Notes under the pieces: model-generated
The model's database searches: none
Seen by the model: the letters and a program-made list of their open reading frames with translations, nothing else
What the model was told of the DNA's origin: nothing
In this document: positions 17,942 to 25,706 of the stretch, piece after piece
Numbering within the stretch: position 1 is the stretch's first letter
Layout of the letters: each line of letters begins with the position of its first letter
Assembly (NCBI RefSeq): GCF_001465835.2
Contig: NZ_CP013661.2
Coordinates: 2,162,501-2,226,500, forward strand
DNA from: Planococcus kocurii
Lineage (GTDB): Bacteria > Bacillota > Bacilli > Bacillales_A > Planococcaceae
Reading direction: 5' to 3'
Length of the DNA stretch: 64,000 nucleotides
Translations under genes and position numbers: made by a program

Positions 17942-19044
17942 GAATAATGCCTTCCTTTCCACGAATAAGGCTGTTTTTTCAAGGATTTTCGCATCGATTC
18001 CACCAATACGGCAAGCATAGCTGCTGCTTGAAGGGGAATCAGGAAAGACAAGTACCAACGTTGGTTGGTGACCATGTCTACGTACCAGCGCTGAACAACT
18101 GTCAACGCGTAAGGGGCAATCCACCAGTAAGAGCCACTGAATACGCCGTAAATAGCTAAAAATGGAGGGAGAACGTAAAATATCGAATAAAATAAGATAA
18201 GAAAGAAGGCCATTAGCGGAGAGCGACCGATTCCTGCATAGCTATTTTTAAGAAATCCTTCCCACACTTCAGCGTTCGTCTCATACATTCGACATTTTAC
18301 TGACATCGTAATATTCGCTAACACCACACTAAAGCCGTGAGCTTTTACTTGACGTGCGATATGAACATCCTCGACTAGCGAATCACGGACAGCAGCATGT
18401 CCGCCAATTTTTTTGTAACTGGTTCTTTCAAACATCATCCACATGCCGTTAGCTGCTGTAGCCGCTTTGAATTTAGTGTAATTGGCCAGTGCAATCGGCA
18501 AGTGGAATAAAATTACAAAATGTAGCATCGGTACGAGAAGCTTACTTAGAAAAGGAGTGACATCAAAAGCCGGAAAGCCAGTGAGCAGTTGCGTACCTTT
18601 TCGCTGCATTAACGCCAGTGACTGCTCAATGGCTTGTGGACGAAAACGAACGTCAGCATCGACAAACAGTAAATAGTTTCCAGAAGCGGCGAGTTGCAAT
18701 TGGTGACAAGCGTGCACCTTTCCAACCCAACCTACAGGCAATTCGTTGCCTTGTAAAATAGTGAAACGGTCGTCACCAGCGATTGTGCGCTCCAACTCCC
18801 TTTGCGTGCCATCCGTCGATTGATCATTTAGGACAATAAATTCCATACGGCTGTAAGAGGAATTCTTTAAGGATTTTATAAGAATTTCAACATTGCGCTC
18901 CTCGTTTCTCATGGGAACTAAAACGGATACCAAAGGCTCAGCTGAAAGTTTTGGATGTTTAGACAGAGCTGGAAGAAACAAACGATTGATAATAATCCAG
19001 GCTAGGAAAAATAAGTGGATTCCGATATAGCTAGCCATCATCAT
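17938..19044 (-). CDS. Family 2 glycosyltransferase, CrtQ-like (368 aa)
   Basis: The protein has an N-terminal membrane helix (residues 4-24) and then a GT-A catalytic domain: VSVLVPMRNEERN, VLNDQSTDGT, and the DxD-type metal site FVDADV. A downstream acidic EDVHIARQ segment and C-terminal hydrophobic helices (about 275-350) indicate membrane anchoring, as in carotenoid glycosyltransferases of the CrtQ type. The likely role is adding a sugar to a hydroxylated or carboxylated C30 carotenoid. Both ends overlap neighbours as ATGA (17938-17941 and 19041-19044). Three Met codons in a row begin the gene. The sugar and position are not readable from sequence. Confidence 0.87.
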   Translation of the reverse strand: MMMASYIGIHLFFLAWIIINRLFLPALSKHPKLSAEPLVSVLVPMRNEERNVEILIKSLKNSSYSRMEFIVLNDQSTDGTQRELERTIAGDDRFTILQGNELPVGWVGKVHACHQLQLAASGNYLLFVDADVRFRPQAIEQSLALMQRKGTQLLTGFPAFDVTPFLSKLLVPMLHFVILFHLPIALANYTKFKAATAANGMWMMFERTSYKKIGGHAAVRDSLVEDVHIARQVKAHGFSVVLANITMSVKCRMYETNAEVWEGFLKNSYAGIGRSPLMAFFLILFYSIFYVLPPFLAIYGVFSGSYWWIAPYALTVVQRWYVDMVTNQRWYLSFLIPLQAAAMLAVLVESMRKSLKKQPYSWKGRHYS

Positions 19045-19715
19045 TTTCTTCTTCTTCCGAGAGAATAAAATGTTTCGCTGTTTTCGCTGATTACTGTATT
19101 TCTTAAGGAATCAAGTTGTTCTGTGGAAAGTTGTTGAAGATAAAGCGTTTTTTCTTTGCGTGTCATATGTTCAAGCGTACTCGCTCGTATCGGTTGGTGC
19201 TGTTGAATCCACAGCTCGGGTTTTTGCTGATGTCCAAAAGAGTAATAGAAACTGAGTGGCACAATAGGGACTTCTGGACAATGTTCTATTAAGTAAGCGG
19301 CTCCTGCTTGAAAAGCGAGTGGCCTTGTTTCGAGATGAAATTCATCGCCTTGAGGAAAAAGAACAACGGACTTTCCTTGCTTTAGTAATGCTTCAGCGTA
19401 TTGAAGCGAAGTCAAAATTTCTTTGGGCTTTTGACGATTAATAGAAAATGCTCCAAGGTAGCGAAAAAAAGAATGTTTTTTAAGCCCTTCTTCGTGCATC
19501 ATCATATGAATATCGTGATGCCAGACTGTACGGTTTAAGTAGAAAAAAACAAGTCCGTCCCACCAAGAACTATGGTTAGCAATAAACAAAACGGGCTTAT
19601 CCGGTATCGGCTTTACTCCTTGTCCAAGTATCCGAGAAAAGGAAAACCGGATGAGCGGCGTCAAATACATCGTGAATCCTGCCTCAAATAAAGCCGATTT
19701 TTTCGCGCTAATCAT
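19041..19715 (-). CDS. PlsC-like acyltransferase of the carotenoid operon (224 aa)
   Basis: A lysophosphatidic-acid-acyltransferase-type fold. The catalytic HX4D box is in FIANHSSWWDGL and the later conserved block is FPQGDEF, where FPEGTRS is usual. Within a carotenoid operon the likely task is esterifying the carotenoid-bound sugar with a fatty acid, the last step to a membrane pigment. A general phospholipid role is less likely given the context. The start is ATG 19715 with GAAGAGGA before it, overlapping the stop of the CruF-like gene as ATGA. A longer reading to 19763 is not supported by a ribosome binding site. Confidence 0.85.
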   Translation of the reverse strand: MISAKKSALFEAGFTMYLTPLIRFSFSRILGQGVKPIPDKPVLFIANHSSWWDGLVFFYLNRTVWHHDIHMMMHEEGLKKHSFFRYLGAFSINRQKPKEILTSLQYAEALLKQGKSVVLFPQGDEFHLETRPLAFQAGAAYLIEHCPEVPIVPLSFYYSFGHQQKPELWIQQHQPIRASTLEHMTRKEKTLYLQQLSTEQLDSLRNTVISENSETFYSLGRRRK

Positions 19716-20461
19716 ACAGGTTTCCTCTTCCAAGCAAGCAAGACAATCGCGGCAGTTAAGCAAGTGGTTAAAATAGCAGCTAAGGTTAAACCACCGATTG
19801 CGCCAAGCATGACGAACATGGCAATCATCAATACATAGAGAAGAACCATCCGTTTTTCAGCTAAGTTGCTAGTAATGATCATCTTTCGTTTTTTCATCAT
19901 CAAGTCGATAATCAGATGAAGAACGAATGCTACGACAAACCAACCAAAGAAATTAGTCCAAGGAATATCATAATAGAGTCCGGTATCAGCCCAAATCCAA
20001 TATTGTTTTATTTGATAGGCTACTGGATCAATAATCAAGTCAATAATTACAGCCCCAATGCCTCCGACAATGGCATACACTAAGCCACCGCTCGGAACAA
20101 TCCAACGCGCTACGACATGGGTGGTTGCCATGACCATTAACCAAGCGAAACCTATGGCAATTGGAACACCGAATACATTGGGGGCAAAACGATCTGTGTA
20201 ATCATAAGAACCAAATAAGAACCCACTGTCCGAACCTGCCCATTCCACAATAAATGTTGAAAAGAATACAAAGACGCCGAGCACAGAACCACCAACAACA
20301 CCAAAACGTTTAAGGAAATACAAAAAGCCTAATGTACCAGCTAAAATCAAAAAGAATGCATTGGCCCATTCAAGCCAAGATGGCAAAATGTCAAAGCCGA
20401 GTAAAATGATGCCGCAAACATACCAAAAGATAAAAAGTTTAAATATCCGATTTTCCCACAC
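19712..20461 (-). CDS. CruF-like carotenoid hydratase, DUF422 membrane protein (249 aa)
   Basis: Seven to eight hydrophobic helices and the family segments FGSYDYTDRFAPNVFGVPIAI, GAVIIDLIIDPVA and GLYYDIPWTNFFGWF identify the carotenoid 1,2-hydratase (CruF/DUF422) family. It adds water to the psi end of a linear carotenoid, giving a tertiary alcohol that can be glycosylated. The start is GTG 20461, because TGAGGGG lies 9 nt upstream and a promoter with TATAAT at 20503-20498 would start RNA about 30 nt before it. A reading from 20614 would start upstream of that promoter. It is the first gene of the reverse operon. Confidence 0.86.
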   Translation of the reverse strand: MWENRIFKLFIFWYVCGIILLGFDILPSWLEWANAFFLILAGTLGFLYFLKRFGVVGGSVLGVFVFFSTFIVEWAGSDSGFLFGSYDYTDRFAPNVFGVPIAIGFAWLMVMATTHVVARWIVPSGGLVYAIVGGIGAVIIDLIIDPVAYQIKQYWIWADTGLYYDIPWTNFFGWFVVAFVLHLIIDLMMKKRKMIITSNLAEKRMVLLYVLMIAMFVMLGAIGGLTLAAILTTCLTAAIVLLAWKRKPV

Positions 20462-20497
20462 GATAAACAGCCCCTCAATAAAATGACTTATACAAAT

Positions 20498-20526
20498 ATT
20501 ATACAGGAGAGAAAGAGAAATACGAA
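20498..20526 (-). promoter_or_regulatory. Promoter of carotenoid operon 2
   Basis: On the reverse strand: TTCGTA (20526-20521), 17 bp, then TATAAT (20503-20498). The leader to GTG 20461 is about 30 nt. It supports the chosen CruF start. The remaining gap up to the rpiR promoter (20527-20860) is AT-rich with nothing else recognised. Confidence 0.7.
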
Positions 20527-20862
20527 AAGAACCGATGCTAGATAGAAAAGAGCAGTGGATTTTTCCTATGAATTGTCTAAAGAAGCCTAATCTTTGAAGA
20601 GGATAATTAGACATAATAGTTATTTGTCAGGGACATTGCTCTGATATAACTATTCTGTAAACGAACCTTTAAAACAATAATCTAGGCCTTTTTGGCATTA
20701 AAGCGAATGCTATTCCACTTTTTATCTTGTATCAACTGTTGTTTTCGCAAAACTGATGTAAGCAATCAAACTAAAAAAACTAAATTTTTTGTTTTGAATG
20801 AGTGTATCTATTCCTTTGCGGGTGGCTATTTATGCATGTTTATAAATAATCTGAGAAAATAA

Positions 20863-20916
20863 TTTCTGTAGAATTTTCTGTAAACTATTGCAGGTTTTCC
20901 TGCATGATAGTATACT
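20863..20916 (+). promoter_or_regulatory. Promoter and candidate operator of the RpiR-family gene
   Basis: TTGCAG (20888-20893), a 17-bp spacer and TATACT (20911-20916). A perfect inverted repeat TGCAGG-TTTT-CCTGCA (20889-20904) overlaps the -35 and spacer. Just upstream TTTCTGTA occurs twice, 12 bp apart (20863 and 20875). Either could be a regulator site, possibly for autoregulation. Confidence 0.6.
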
Positions 20917-20959
20917 TTAGAGAGTAAATGAGTGTGTTCTTCAAGTGGAGGCGTTAAAT

Positions 20960-21802
20960 ATGCAGGATTTACTGCGAAGTATTTCTAATTCTTATCCAGA
21001 TTTTAGTTCAGGCCAAAAAAAGGTGGGTGATTTGTTTTTCAAAGAGCCTATTTTCTTAGCATTTTCTACTGCTCTTGAAGTCGGCAAGCGAGTCAATGTC
21101 AGTGAATCGACGGTAATTAGGTGGACGCAAAAACTTGGATACAAGGGATATGCAGAATTTCAACAAGTTGTGCAGCGGAAACTAGCTGAAGAACGTCTGG
21201 AGAAAGCGGAGCAGAATACCCCAGAACCTGTTGATGATCAGTCTTTTTTGGAGAATTTACTGGACGCAGACATTTTGAGTATCGTCAAACTGAAGAAATC
21301 GATAAATGAGGAGAAACTGCTTCAAGTTGTCGACAAAATCAGTCAAGCAGATCAGATTTATGTAACTGGCAATTTTTTTGATTATGGGATAGCCCATTGG
21401 TTCGCTAATTGGCTGAACCTGGTACTTGGTCATACGGAAACAATGTATCCTTCGACTGGAGAATACTATACGCAGCTATCGAAATTGAAAAAAGGAGATT
21501 TGGTAATTGCCTTTGTTTTTCCGCGATATACCCGAATGGTTATCGATACATTAAAAACTGCTAAAGCACAAGGAGCTGAAGTTATCATTTTGACTGATTC
21601 AAATGATTCTCCAGCGATGTCTTATGCAGACTACGCACTGACTGTATCCGTTAATTCAAATTTGAATATTGATTCGTATACTTCTGTCCATGCACTTTTA
21701 ACTTCGATCATGCGGTTTGTTTACGTTAAGGAGCATGCAAAAGTGAATGGTAATTTAGCAAAAGTGGAAGCAGTCTATAAAGATCGAAATCTTTTTATTT
21801 AA
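20960..21802 (+). CDS. MurR/RpiR-family transcriptional regulator (280 aa)
   Basis: Residues 1-77 form the RpiR-type helix-turn-helix (EVGKRVNVSESTVIRWTQKLGYKGYAEF). Residues about 115-245 form a SIS sugar-isomerase-like domain (VDKISQADQIYVTGNFFDYG, VIAFVFPRYTRMVIDTLKTA) that normally senses a phosphorylated sugar or related metabolite. The start is ATG 20960. The GTG at 20945 lies before the TGGAGG ribosome binding site. It stands directly before an amino-acid ABC importer and probably controls it. The ligand is unknown. Pairing of an RpiR regulator with an amino-acid importer is less usual than with sugar genes. Confidence 0.88.
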   Translation: MQDLLRSISNSYPDFSSGQKKVGDLFFKEPIFLAFSTALEVGKRVNVSESTVIRWTQKLGYKGYAEFQQVVQRKLAEERLEKAEQNTPEPVDDQSFLENLLDADILSIVKLKKSINEEKLLQVVDKISQADQIYVTGNFFDYGIAHWFANWLNLVLGHTETMYPSTGEYYTQLSKLKKGDLVIAFVFPRYTRMVIDTLKTAKAQGAEVIILTDSNDSPAMSYADYALTVSVNSNLNIDSYTSVHALLTSIMRFVYVKEHAKVNGNLAKVEAVYKDRNLFI

Positions 21803-21877
21803 TCGTATTCAATTTACTGGGAATTTCCGGAACGCCTTGGCGATTTGGTCAACTATAAACGAAAAGGGGAGAGCAAA

Positions 21878-22717
21878 ATGAAAAAGAAATTATCATTTTT
21901 AAGCGTAATTTTTTCTGCGGGAATGCTATTGGCAGCTTGTGGAGGAGACGACTCAACTAGTTCGGAAGAAGGATCAAACACAGAAGGCGGAAGCAGCGAT
22001 TTGAAATTGGTTGAAGAAGGAAAATTTACTACGGCATCGAGTGGTCTTTATAAGCCATTCAACTTTACAGAAGGTGGCGACTTGACGGGATTTGATATTG
22101 ATATTAGTAACGCACTTTCAGAAGAAATGGGACTAGAACCAAATCCGGTTACAACACCTTGGGAAACCATTCTTCAAGGCTTGACGACAAATCGTTTCGA
22201 TGCAATTATCGGATCGATGGCGATTACAGAAGAGCGTGAAAAACAAGTTTCATTCTCTGATCCTTACTACTACTCAGGTGGTGTGATTTTCACTAGAGCA
22301 GGCAATACAGAAATTACATCTGAAGCCGATCTTGAAGGTGCGAAAATTGGCGTTGTCGGACAAAGCACCTACGACACAGCTGCACAAAAATACACAGACG
22401 ATATCCAGTATTACAATAGTGATGTTGTCGCATTGCAAGATTTGGCGATTGAAGGCCGTTTAGACGCAGTTATCACTGCCGATGTAGTAGGATTTGAAGC
22501 ACAAAACGCTGGACTTGAAGTCGAAATGGTAGGAGATCCATTATGGATTGAACAAGCAGCAGTTGCAATTAACAAAGAAGACGAAGAACTATTAGCTGCA
22601 GTAAACGAAGCACTAGCTGCAATCGTTGAAAATGGCACATACGAAGAGATTTCAGATAAGTGGTTTGGCCGTAACCTCCTTGATGTAGATCTTGAAGGGG
22701 TAGAAATCCTCAAGTAA
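21878..22717 (+). CDS. Amino-acid ABC transporter substrate-binding lipoprotein (279 aa)
   Basis: Family 3 (polar amino acid) binding protein. The signal peptide ends in the lipobox LLAAC, so it is a membrane-anchored lipoprotein. An acidic Ser/Glu/Gly linker follows, then the binding fold with GLYKPFNF, LTGFDIDISNAL, RFDAIIGSMAITEERE and DPYYYSGG. The ligand may be cystine, glutamine or another polar amino acid. The sequence does not settle it. The start is ATG 21878 with AAAAGGGGA upstream. A longer reading from GTG 21845 contains that site. It forms an operon with the permease and ATPase that follow. Confidence 0.93.
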   Translation: MKKKLSFLSVIFSAGMLLAACGGDDSTSSEEGSNTEGGSSDLKLVEEGKFTTASSGLYKPFNFTEGGDLTGFDIDISNALSEEMGLEPNPVTTPWETILQGLTTNRFDAIIGSMAITEEREKQVSFSDPYYYSGGVIFTRAGNTEITSEADLEGAKIGVVGQSTYDTAAQKYTDDIQYYNSDVVALQDLAIEGRLDAVITADVVGFEAQNAGLEVEMVGDPLWIEQAAVAINKEDEELLAAVNEALAAIVENGTYEEISDKWFGRNLLDVDLEGVEILK

Positions 22718-22745
22718 TCATTTGGGATAAGGAGGAGTGGTGTCT

Positions 22746-23414
22746 ATGTTAGAGTTATTTTCAACAGTCTATGAAGTGTTCATGCGGACCTATCCAGGAT
22801 TTCTGAGAGCAACCGTTGTCACGCTTCAATTGACTGCGATTGGTGTTATTCTAGGTACGGTGATTGGTTTAGTTTTTGCATTGATGAAAATTTCAGGATC
22901 GAAAATTTTACAGGGCATTGCGAATGTCTATATCACCATTATCCGAGGTACACCGTTAATCGTTCAAATTATGTTCTTGTACTTTGGTATAGTAGAAATT
23001 TATACGATGGATAATTTCTGGGCAGGTGCAATTGCTTTAGGTATTCACAACGGGGCTTATATTGCCGAAATTTTCCGCGGCGCGATTCAAGGCGTTGACC
23101 CTGGTCAGCGTGAAGCGAGTATGTCGCTCGGGATGAACCGGAAACAAACGATGCAACGGATTGTATTTCCACAGGCGTTGCGTCGCTCAATTCCGCCACT
23201 TGGCAACCAGTTTATCATCACATTAAAAGATTCATCTCTTGTTTATATTATTGGGGTATCGGAAATTTTTGCGCTCGCAAACCGTGAAGCAGCACAGTCT
23301 TTCCAACCTTTTGAATCTTTCTTAGTTGTTGCACTTTATTACTTGGTACTAGTAATGATTTTCACGTACCTATTGCGTTGGTATGAAAATAAACTCGATG
23401 TCGATAAAGCCTAA
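22746..23414 (+). CDS. Amino-acid ABC transporter permease (222 aa)
   Basis: A His/Glu/Gln/Arg/opine-type inner-membrane permease with about five helices. The ATPase-contacting EAA loop is GQREASMSLGMNRKQTMQRI. The N-terminal segment FLRATVVTLQLTAIGVILG is typical. The start is ATG 22746, 10 nt after AAGGAGG. GTG 22737 would be too near that site. It is part of the importer operon. Confidence 0.93.
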   Translation: MLELFSTVYEVFMRTYPGFLRATVVTLQLTAIGVILGTVIGLVFALMKISGSKILQGIANVYITIIRGTPLIVQIMFLYFGIVEIYTMDNFWAGAIALGIHNGAYIAEIFRGAIQGVDPGQREASMSLGMNRKQTMQRIVFPQALRRSIPPLGNQFIITLKDSSLVYIIGVSEIFALANREAAQSFQPFESFLVVALYYLVLVMIFTYLLRWYENKLDVDKA

Positions 23415-23426
23415 GGGGGAACACAC

Positions 23427-24149
23427 ATGATTATTGGAGAAAACATTCATAAATCTTTTGGTGACCTCGAGGTGTTAAAAGGGGTAGACCTTCACGTAAA
23501 GCCCCAAGAAGTGGTTGTCCTTGTTGGAGTCAGTGGCTCTGGTAAAAGTACACTTCTCAGATGCTTTAACTTTCTTGAGATGATTAATGATGGAAAAATT
23601 ACCATTGATGGTCATATGGTAAATACGAAAAAAGACAACTTAACGAACATTCGCGCTGAAGTCGGCATGGTGTTCCAACATTTCAACTTATTTCCTCATA
23701 AGACGGTATTGGAAAATGTAATTGAAGCACCGATCACTGTTAAAAAGATGAAAAAGGAAAAAGCGAGAGCTTTAGGTATGGAATTGTTGAAAAAAGTAGG
23801 GTTGGAAGATAAAGCAAATGTCTATCCAAGCAAACTATCGGGCGGACAAAAACAGCGTGTTGCCATTGCGCGGTCACTTGCGATGGAACCAAAAGTCATG
23901 CTTTTTGACGAACCAACTTCAGCACTAGATCCAGAGTTAGTTGGAGAAGTGCTTCAAGTTATGAAACAACTAGCTGAAGAAGGAATGACGATGGTTGTTG
24001 TGACTCATGAGATGAAATTCGCTAAAGAAGTAGCGGATCGTATTATTATGATTGATAAAGGAACAATTATTGAATCGGCAGATCCCAAAAACTTCTTTGA
24101 AAATCCGCAAAACGAACGGACAAAACAATTTATTCAGCTAGTTGAATAG
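23427..24149 (+). CDS. Amino-acid ABC transporter ATPase (240 aa)
   Basis: Cytosolic ATP-binding subunit of the polar amino-acid importer. Walker A is [10 protein letters not shown], the signature is LSGGQKQR, Walker B is [13 protein letters not shown], and the H-loop is VVVTHEM. It follows the permease by 12 bp with an AAGGGGGA ribosome binding site. The operon ends at the terminator 40 bp downstream. Confidence 0.95.
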   Translation: MIIGENIHKSFGDLEVLKGVDLHVKPQEVVVLVGVSGSGKSTLLRCFNFLEMINDGKITIDGHMVNTKKDNLTNIRAEVGMVFQHFNLFPHKTVLENVIEAPITVKKMKKEKARALGMELLKKVGLEDKANVYPSKLSGGQKQRVAIARSLAMEPKVMLFDEPTSALDPELVGEVLQVMKQLAEEGMTMVVVTHEMKFAKEVADRIIMIDKGTIIESADPKNFFENPQNERTKQFIQLVE

Positions 24150-24188
24150 CAAGGCTAGCAAATAGGTTGAAAATACTATGCGAAATAA

Positions 24189-24228
24189 GAAGGAATCGGT
24201 TCAAATGAACTGATTCCTTCTTTGTTTT
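24189..24228 (+). terminator. Terminator of the amino-acid importer operon
   Basis: GAAGGAATC-G-GTTCA pairs with TGAAC-T-GATTCCTTC (one mismatch), followed by TTTGTTTT. Confidence 0.88.
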
Positions 24229-24299
24229 CACAATTGATGTTTGCTAGCTTCCAAAAAGGCTAAGGTATAGTAATGAAATCGTTTAAGGAGGCAGAAGGG

Positions 24300-24716
24300 A
24301 TGAAAATCGAAGAAATCATGACGGTTGATGTCGAAACATGTAAACCTGAATCAACGCTTCAAGAAGTTGCCTCGAAGATGCGGGAAATCAATGTAGGGTC
24401 TATTCCTATTTGTCAAGAAGGCCGCCTAGTCGGCATCGTTACAGATAGGGATATTGTCATTCGAGGAATGGCTGAACAAATTCCGAATGATGCGCCCATA
24501 TCGGAAATCTTATCGGCAGAAGTTATTACTGGAACGGCAAAGTTAACAATCGAAGAAGCAGCTGAGTTGATGGCCGCACATAAGATTCATCGGCTACCGA
24601 TTGTTGCAGATGAACATGTAATTGGCATAGTCTCTTTATGCGACCTAGCTGCAAAAGACGTTTTAAAAACCCAGCACGCAGAAAATGCGATCGTTAACAT
24701 TTCCAAAATAGACTAA
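24300..24716 (+). CDS. CBS-domain protein (138 aa)
   Basis: Two CBS motifs (a Bateman module) fill the whole protein: residues 7-60 (VGSIPICQEGRLVGIVTDRDIV) and 72-125 (IHRLPIVADEHVIGIVSLCDLA). Such modules bind adenine nucleotides, and free-standing ones act as energy or redox sensors. The partner is unknown. The start is ATG 24300 because AAGGAGG (24285-24291) is 8 nt upstream. An earlier ATG at 24273 would include that site. It is monocistronic. Confidence 0.88.
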   Translation: MKIEEIMTVDVETCKPESTLQEVASKMREINVGSIPICQEGRLVGIVTDRDIVIRGMAEQIPNDAPISEILSAEVITGTAKLTIEEAAELMAAHKIHRLPIVADEHVIGIVSLCDLAAKDVLKTQHAENAIVNISKID

Positions 24717-24723
24717 AAGCTAG

Positions 24724-24755
24724 AAAATCGATTCTTCATGGAGTCGATTTTTTTC
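24724..24755 (+). terminator. Terminator after CBS gene
   Basis: AAAATCGATTC pairs with GAGTCGATTTT (one G-U), 6-nt loop, then T-run. Confidence 0.88.
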
Positions 24756-24856
24756 TTTAAATAATAGATTAGTTGATGAAAGGCAACATTTATCAATTGT
24801 CAAACACATGTAACGAATGCTCTGTTTCTTGATTGCTTGTAAAACTAGAAAATAAT

Positions 24857-24885
24857 TTGAAAAAAAACCGTCCGGGGAGTATAGT
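24857..24885 (+). promoter_or_regulatory. tetR promoter with embedded operator
   Basis: TTGAAA (24857-24862), exactly 17 bp, TATAGT (24880-24885). The spacer holds ACCGTC-CG-GGGAGT (24867-24880), a half-perfect form of the TetR-type palindrome ACCGTC-NN-GACGGT. The same layout recurs before the carnitine operon (25587-25615). Confidence 0.8.
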
Positions 24886-24919
24886 TATAACAAAATCTAT
24901 TCTGATAGAGGAGATGCAT

Positions 24920-25456
24920 ATGGCTAGAGCAACCAGAAAAATTGAAATTCTTCATGCAGCGTCCAAAATAGTCAGTGAACGGGGCATTTTTAATTTGACG
25001 TTAGAAGCAGCGGCTATTGAAGCTGGAGTTAGTAAAGGTGGATTGCTTTATCATTTTCCCTCAAAAGAAGCTTTAGTCAAAGGAATGGTAGACCACTTAG
25101 CTGAAAATTACCGTCATAAAATTGCAACTTCAGTAGAAGAATCATCCAAAGAAAAAGGGAAATGGATTCGCGCATACGCTGATGTAACTTTTAATAATCC
25201 ATACCCAAATAAAGAAATGCATGCGGGTTTATTAGCCGCTAAAGCTGTGAATTCTGATTTGTTGGATCCAATTCGTGACCTCTATAATGAATGGCAAGAT
25301 GAAATTGAAGGCGATGGTATCGATCCTATTAAAGCTACTATTATTCGTTTAGCGACAGATGGAATTTGGTTGTCTGAACTTTTTGATATACATTATTTAG
25401 GTGAAGAAAAAAAGCAGGAAATTTATATGAAGTTAAAAAATTGGATAGATGAATAA
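24920..25456 (+). CDS. TetR-family repressor, likely regulator of the carnitine operon (178 aa)
   Basis: The N-terminal helix-turn-helix is LTLEAAAIEAGVSKGGLLYHFPSKEALV. The C-terminal ligand domain is all helical. The start is ATG 24920, about 8 nt after AGAGGAG. The ATG at 24914 is too close to that site. It stands just before the carnitine operon in the same direction, but has its own promoter and terminator. The operator in its own promoter spacer matches the one in the operon promoter, so it probably represses both and is released by a pathway metabolite. The ligand (carnitine, dehydrocarnitine or an acyl-CoA) is inferred only. Confidence 0.87.
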   Translation: MARATRKIEILHAASKIVSERGIFNLTLEAAAIEAGVSKGGLLYHFPSKEALVKGMVDHLAENYRHKIATSVEESSKEKGKWIRAYADVTFNNPYPNKEMHAGLLAAKAVNSDLLDPIRDLYNEWQDEIEGDGIDPIKATIIRLATDGIWLSELFDIHYLGEEKKQEIYMKLKNWIDE

Positions 25457-25457
25457 T

Positions 25458-25495
25458 AAAAATCACACCATTTAACAAAATGGTGTGATTTTTTT
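25458..25495 (+). terminator. Terminator after tetR
   Basis: A perfect 16-bp stem (25458-25473 and 25478-25493) with an AACA loop and T-run. Confidence 0.93.
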
Positions 25496-25586
25496 AAATT
25501 TTTTTAATAATGGGTTAAAGCCAAGCCGCGTCTAGGATGAAGGAGTTTTCTATAGACTAGTTGAGACGTTTACGAGGGAAATCGCC

Positions 25587-25615
25587 TTGAAACAATACCG
25601 TCTGGATGGTACAGT
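25587..25615 (+). promoter_or_regulatory. Carnitine operon promoter with embedded TetR operator
   Basis: TTGAAA (25587-25592), 17 bp, TACAGT (25610-25615). The spacer holds ACCGTC-TG-GATGGT (25597-25610), a near-perfect palindrome. Fifteen of 20 positions from ACCGTC through the -10 match the tetR promoter. Confidence 0.8.
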
Positions 25616-25706
25616 TTAAAATATAAAAAACACTTAATTGGTTATATGGAATAAAAAGTAATTTAACTTAGAGTACATACCTAAAGATCAAATAGGGAGA
25701 GATTAT

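Noticed and set aside
17942-18124. N-terminal extension of the CrtP-like protein
   Set aside because: It has no ribosome binding site, overlaps the glycosyltransferase gene and precedes the FAD motif that should be at the extreme N-terminus.
20462-20614. N-terminal extension of the CruF-like protein
   Set aside because: A good promoter lies inside this part and the ribosome binding site belongs to GTG 20461.
21862-21883. Leader sequence shared by two lipoprotein genes (21862-21883 and 44493-44513)
   Set aside because: Both have AAGGGGAGAGCAAAATG. It is probably just a strong ribosome binding site plus the common Met-Lys-Lys start, not a regulatory element.
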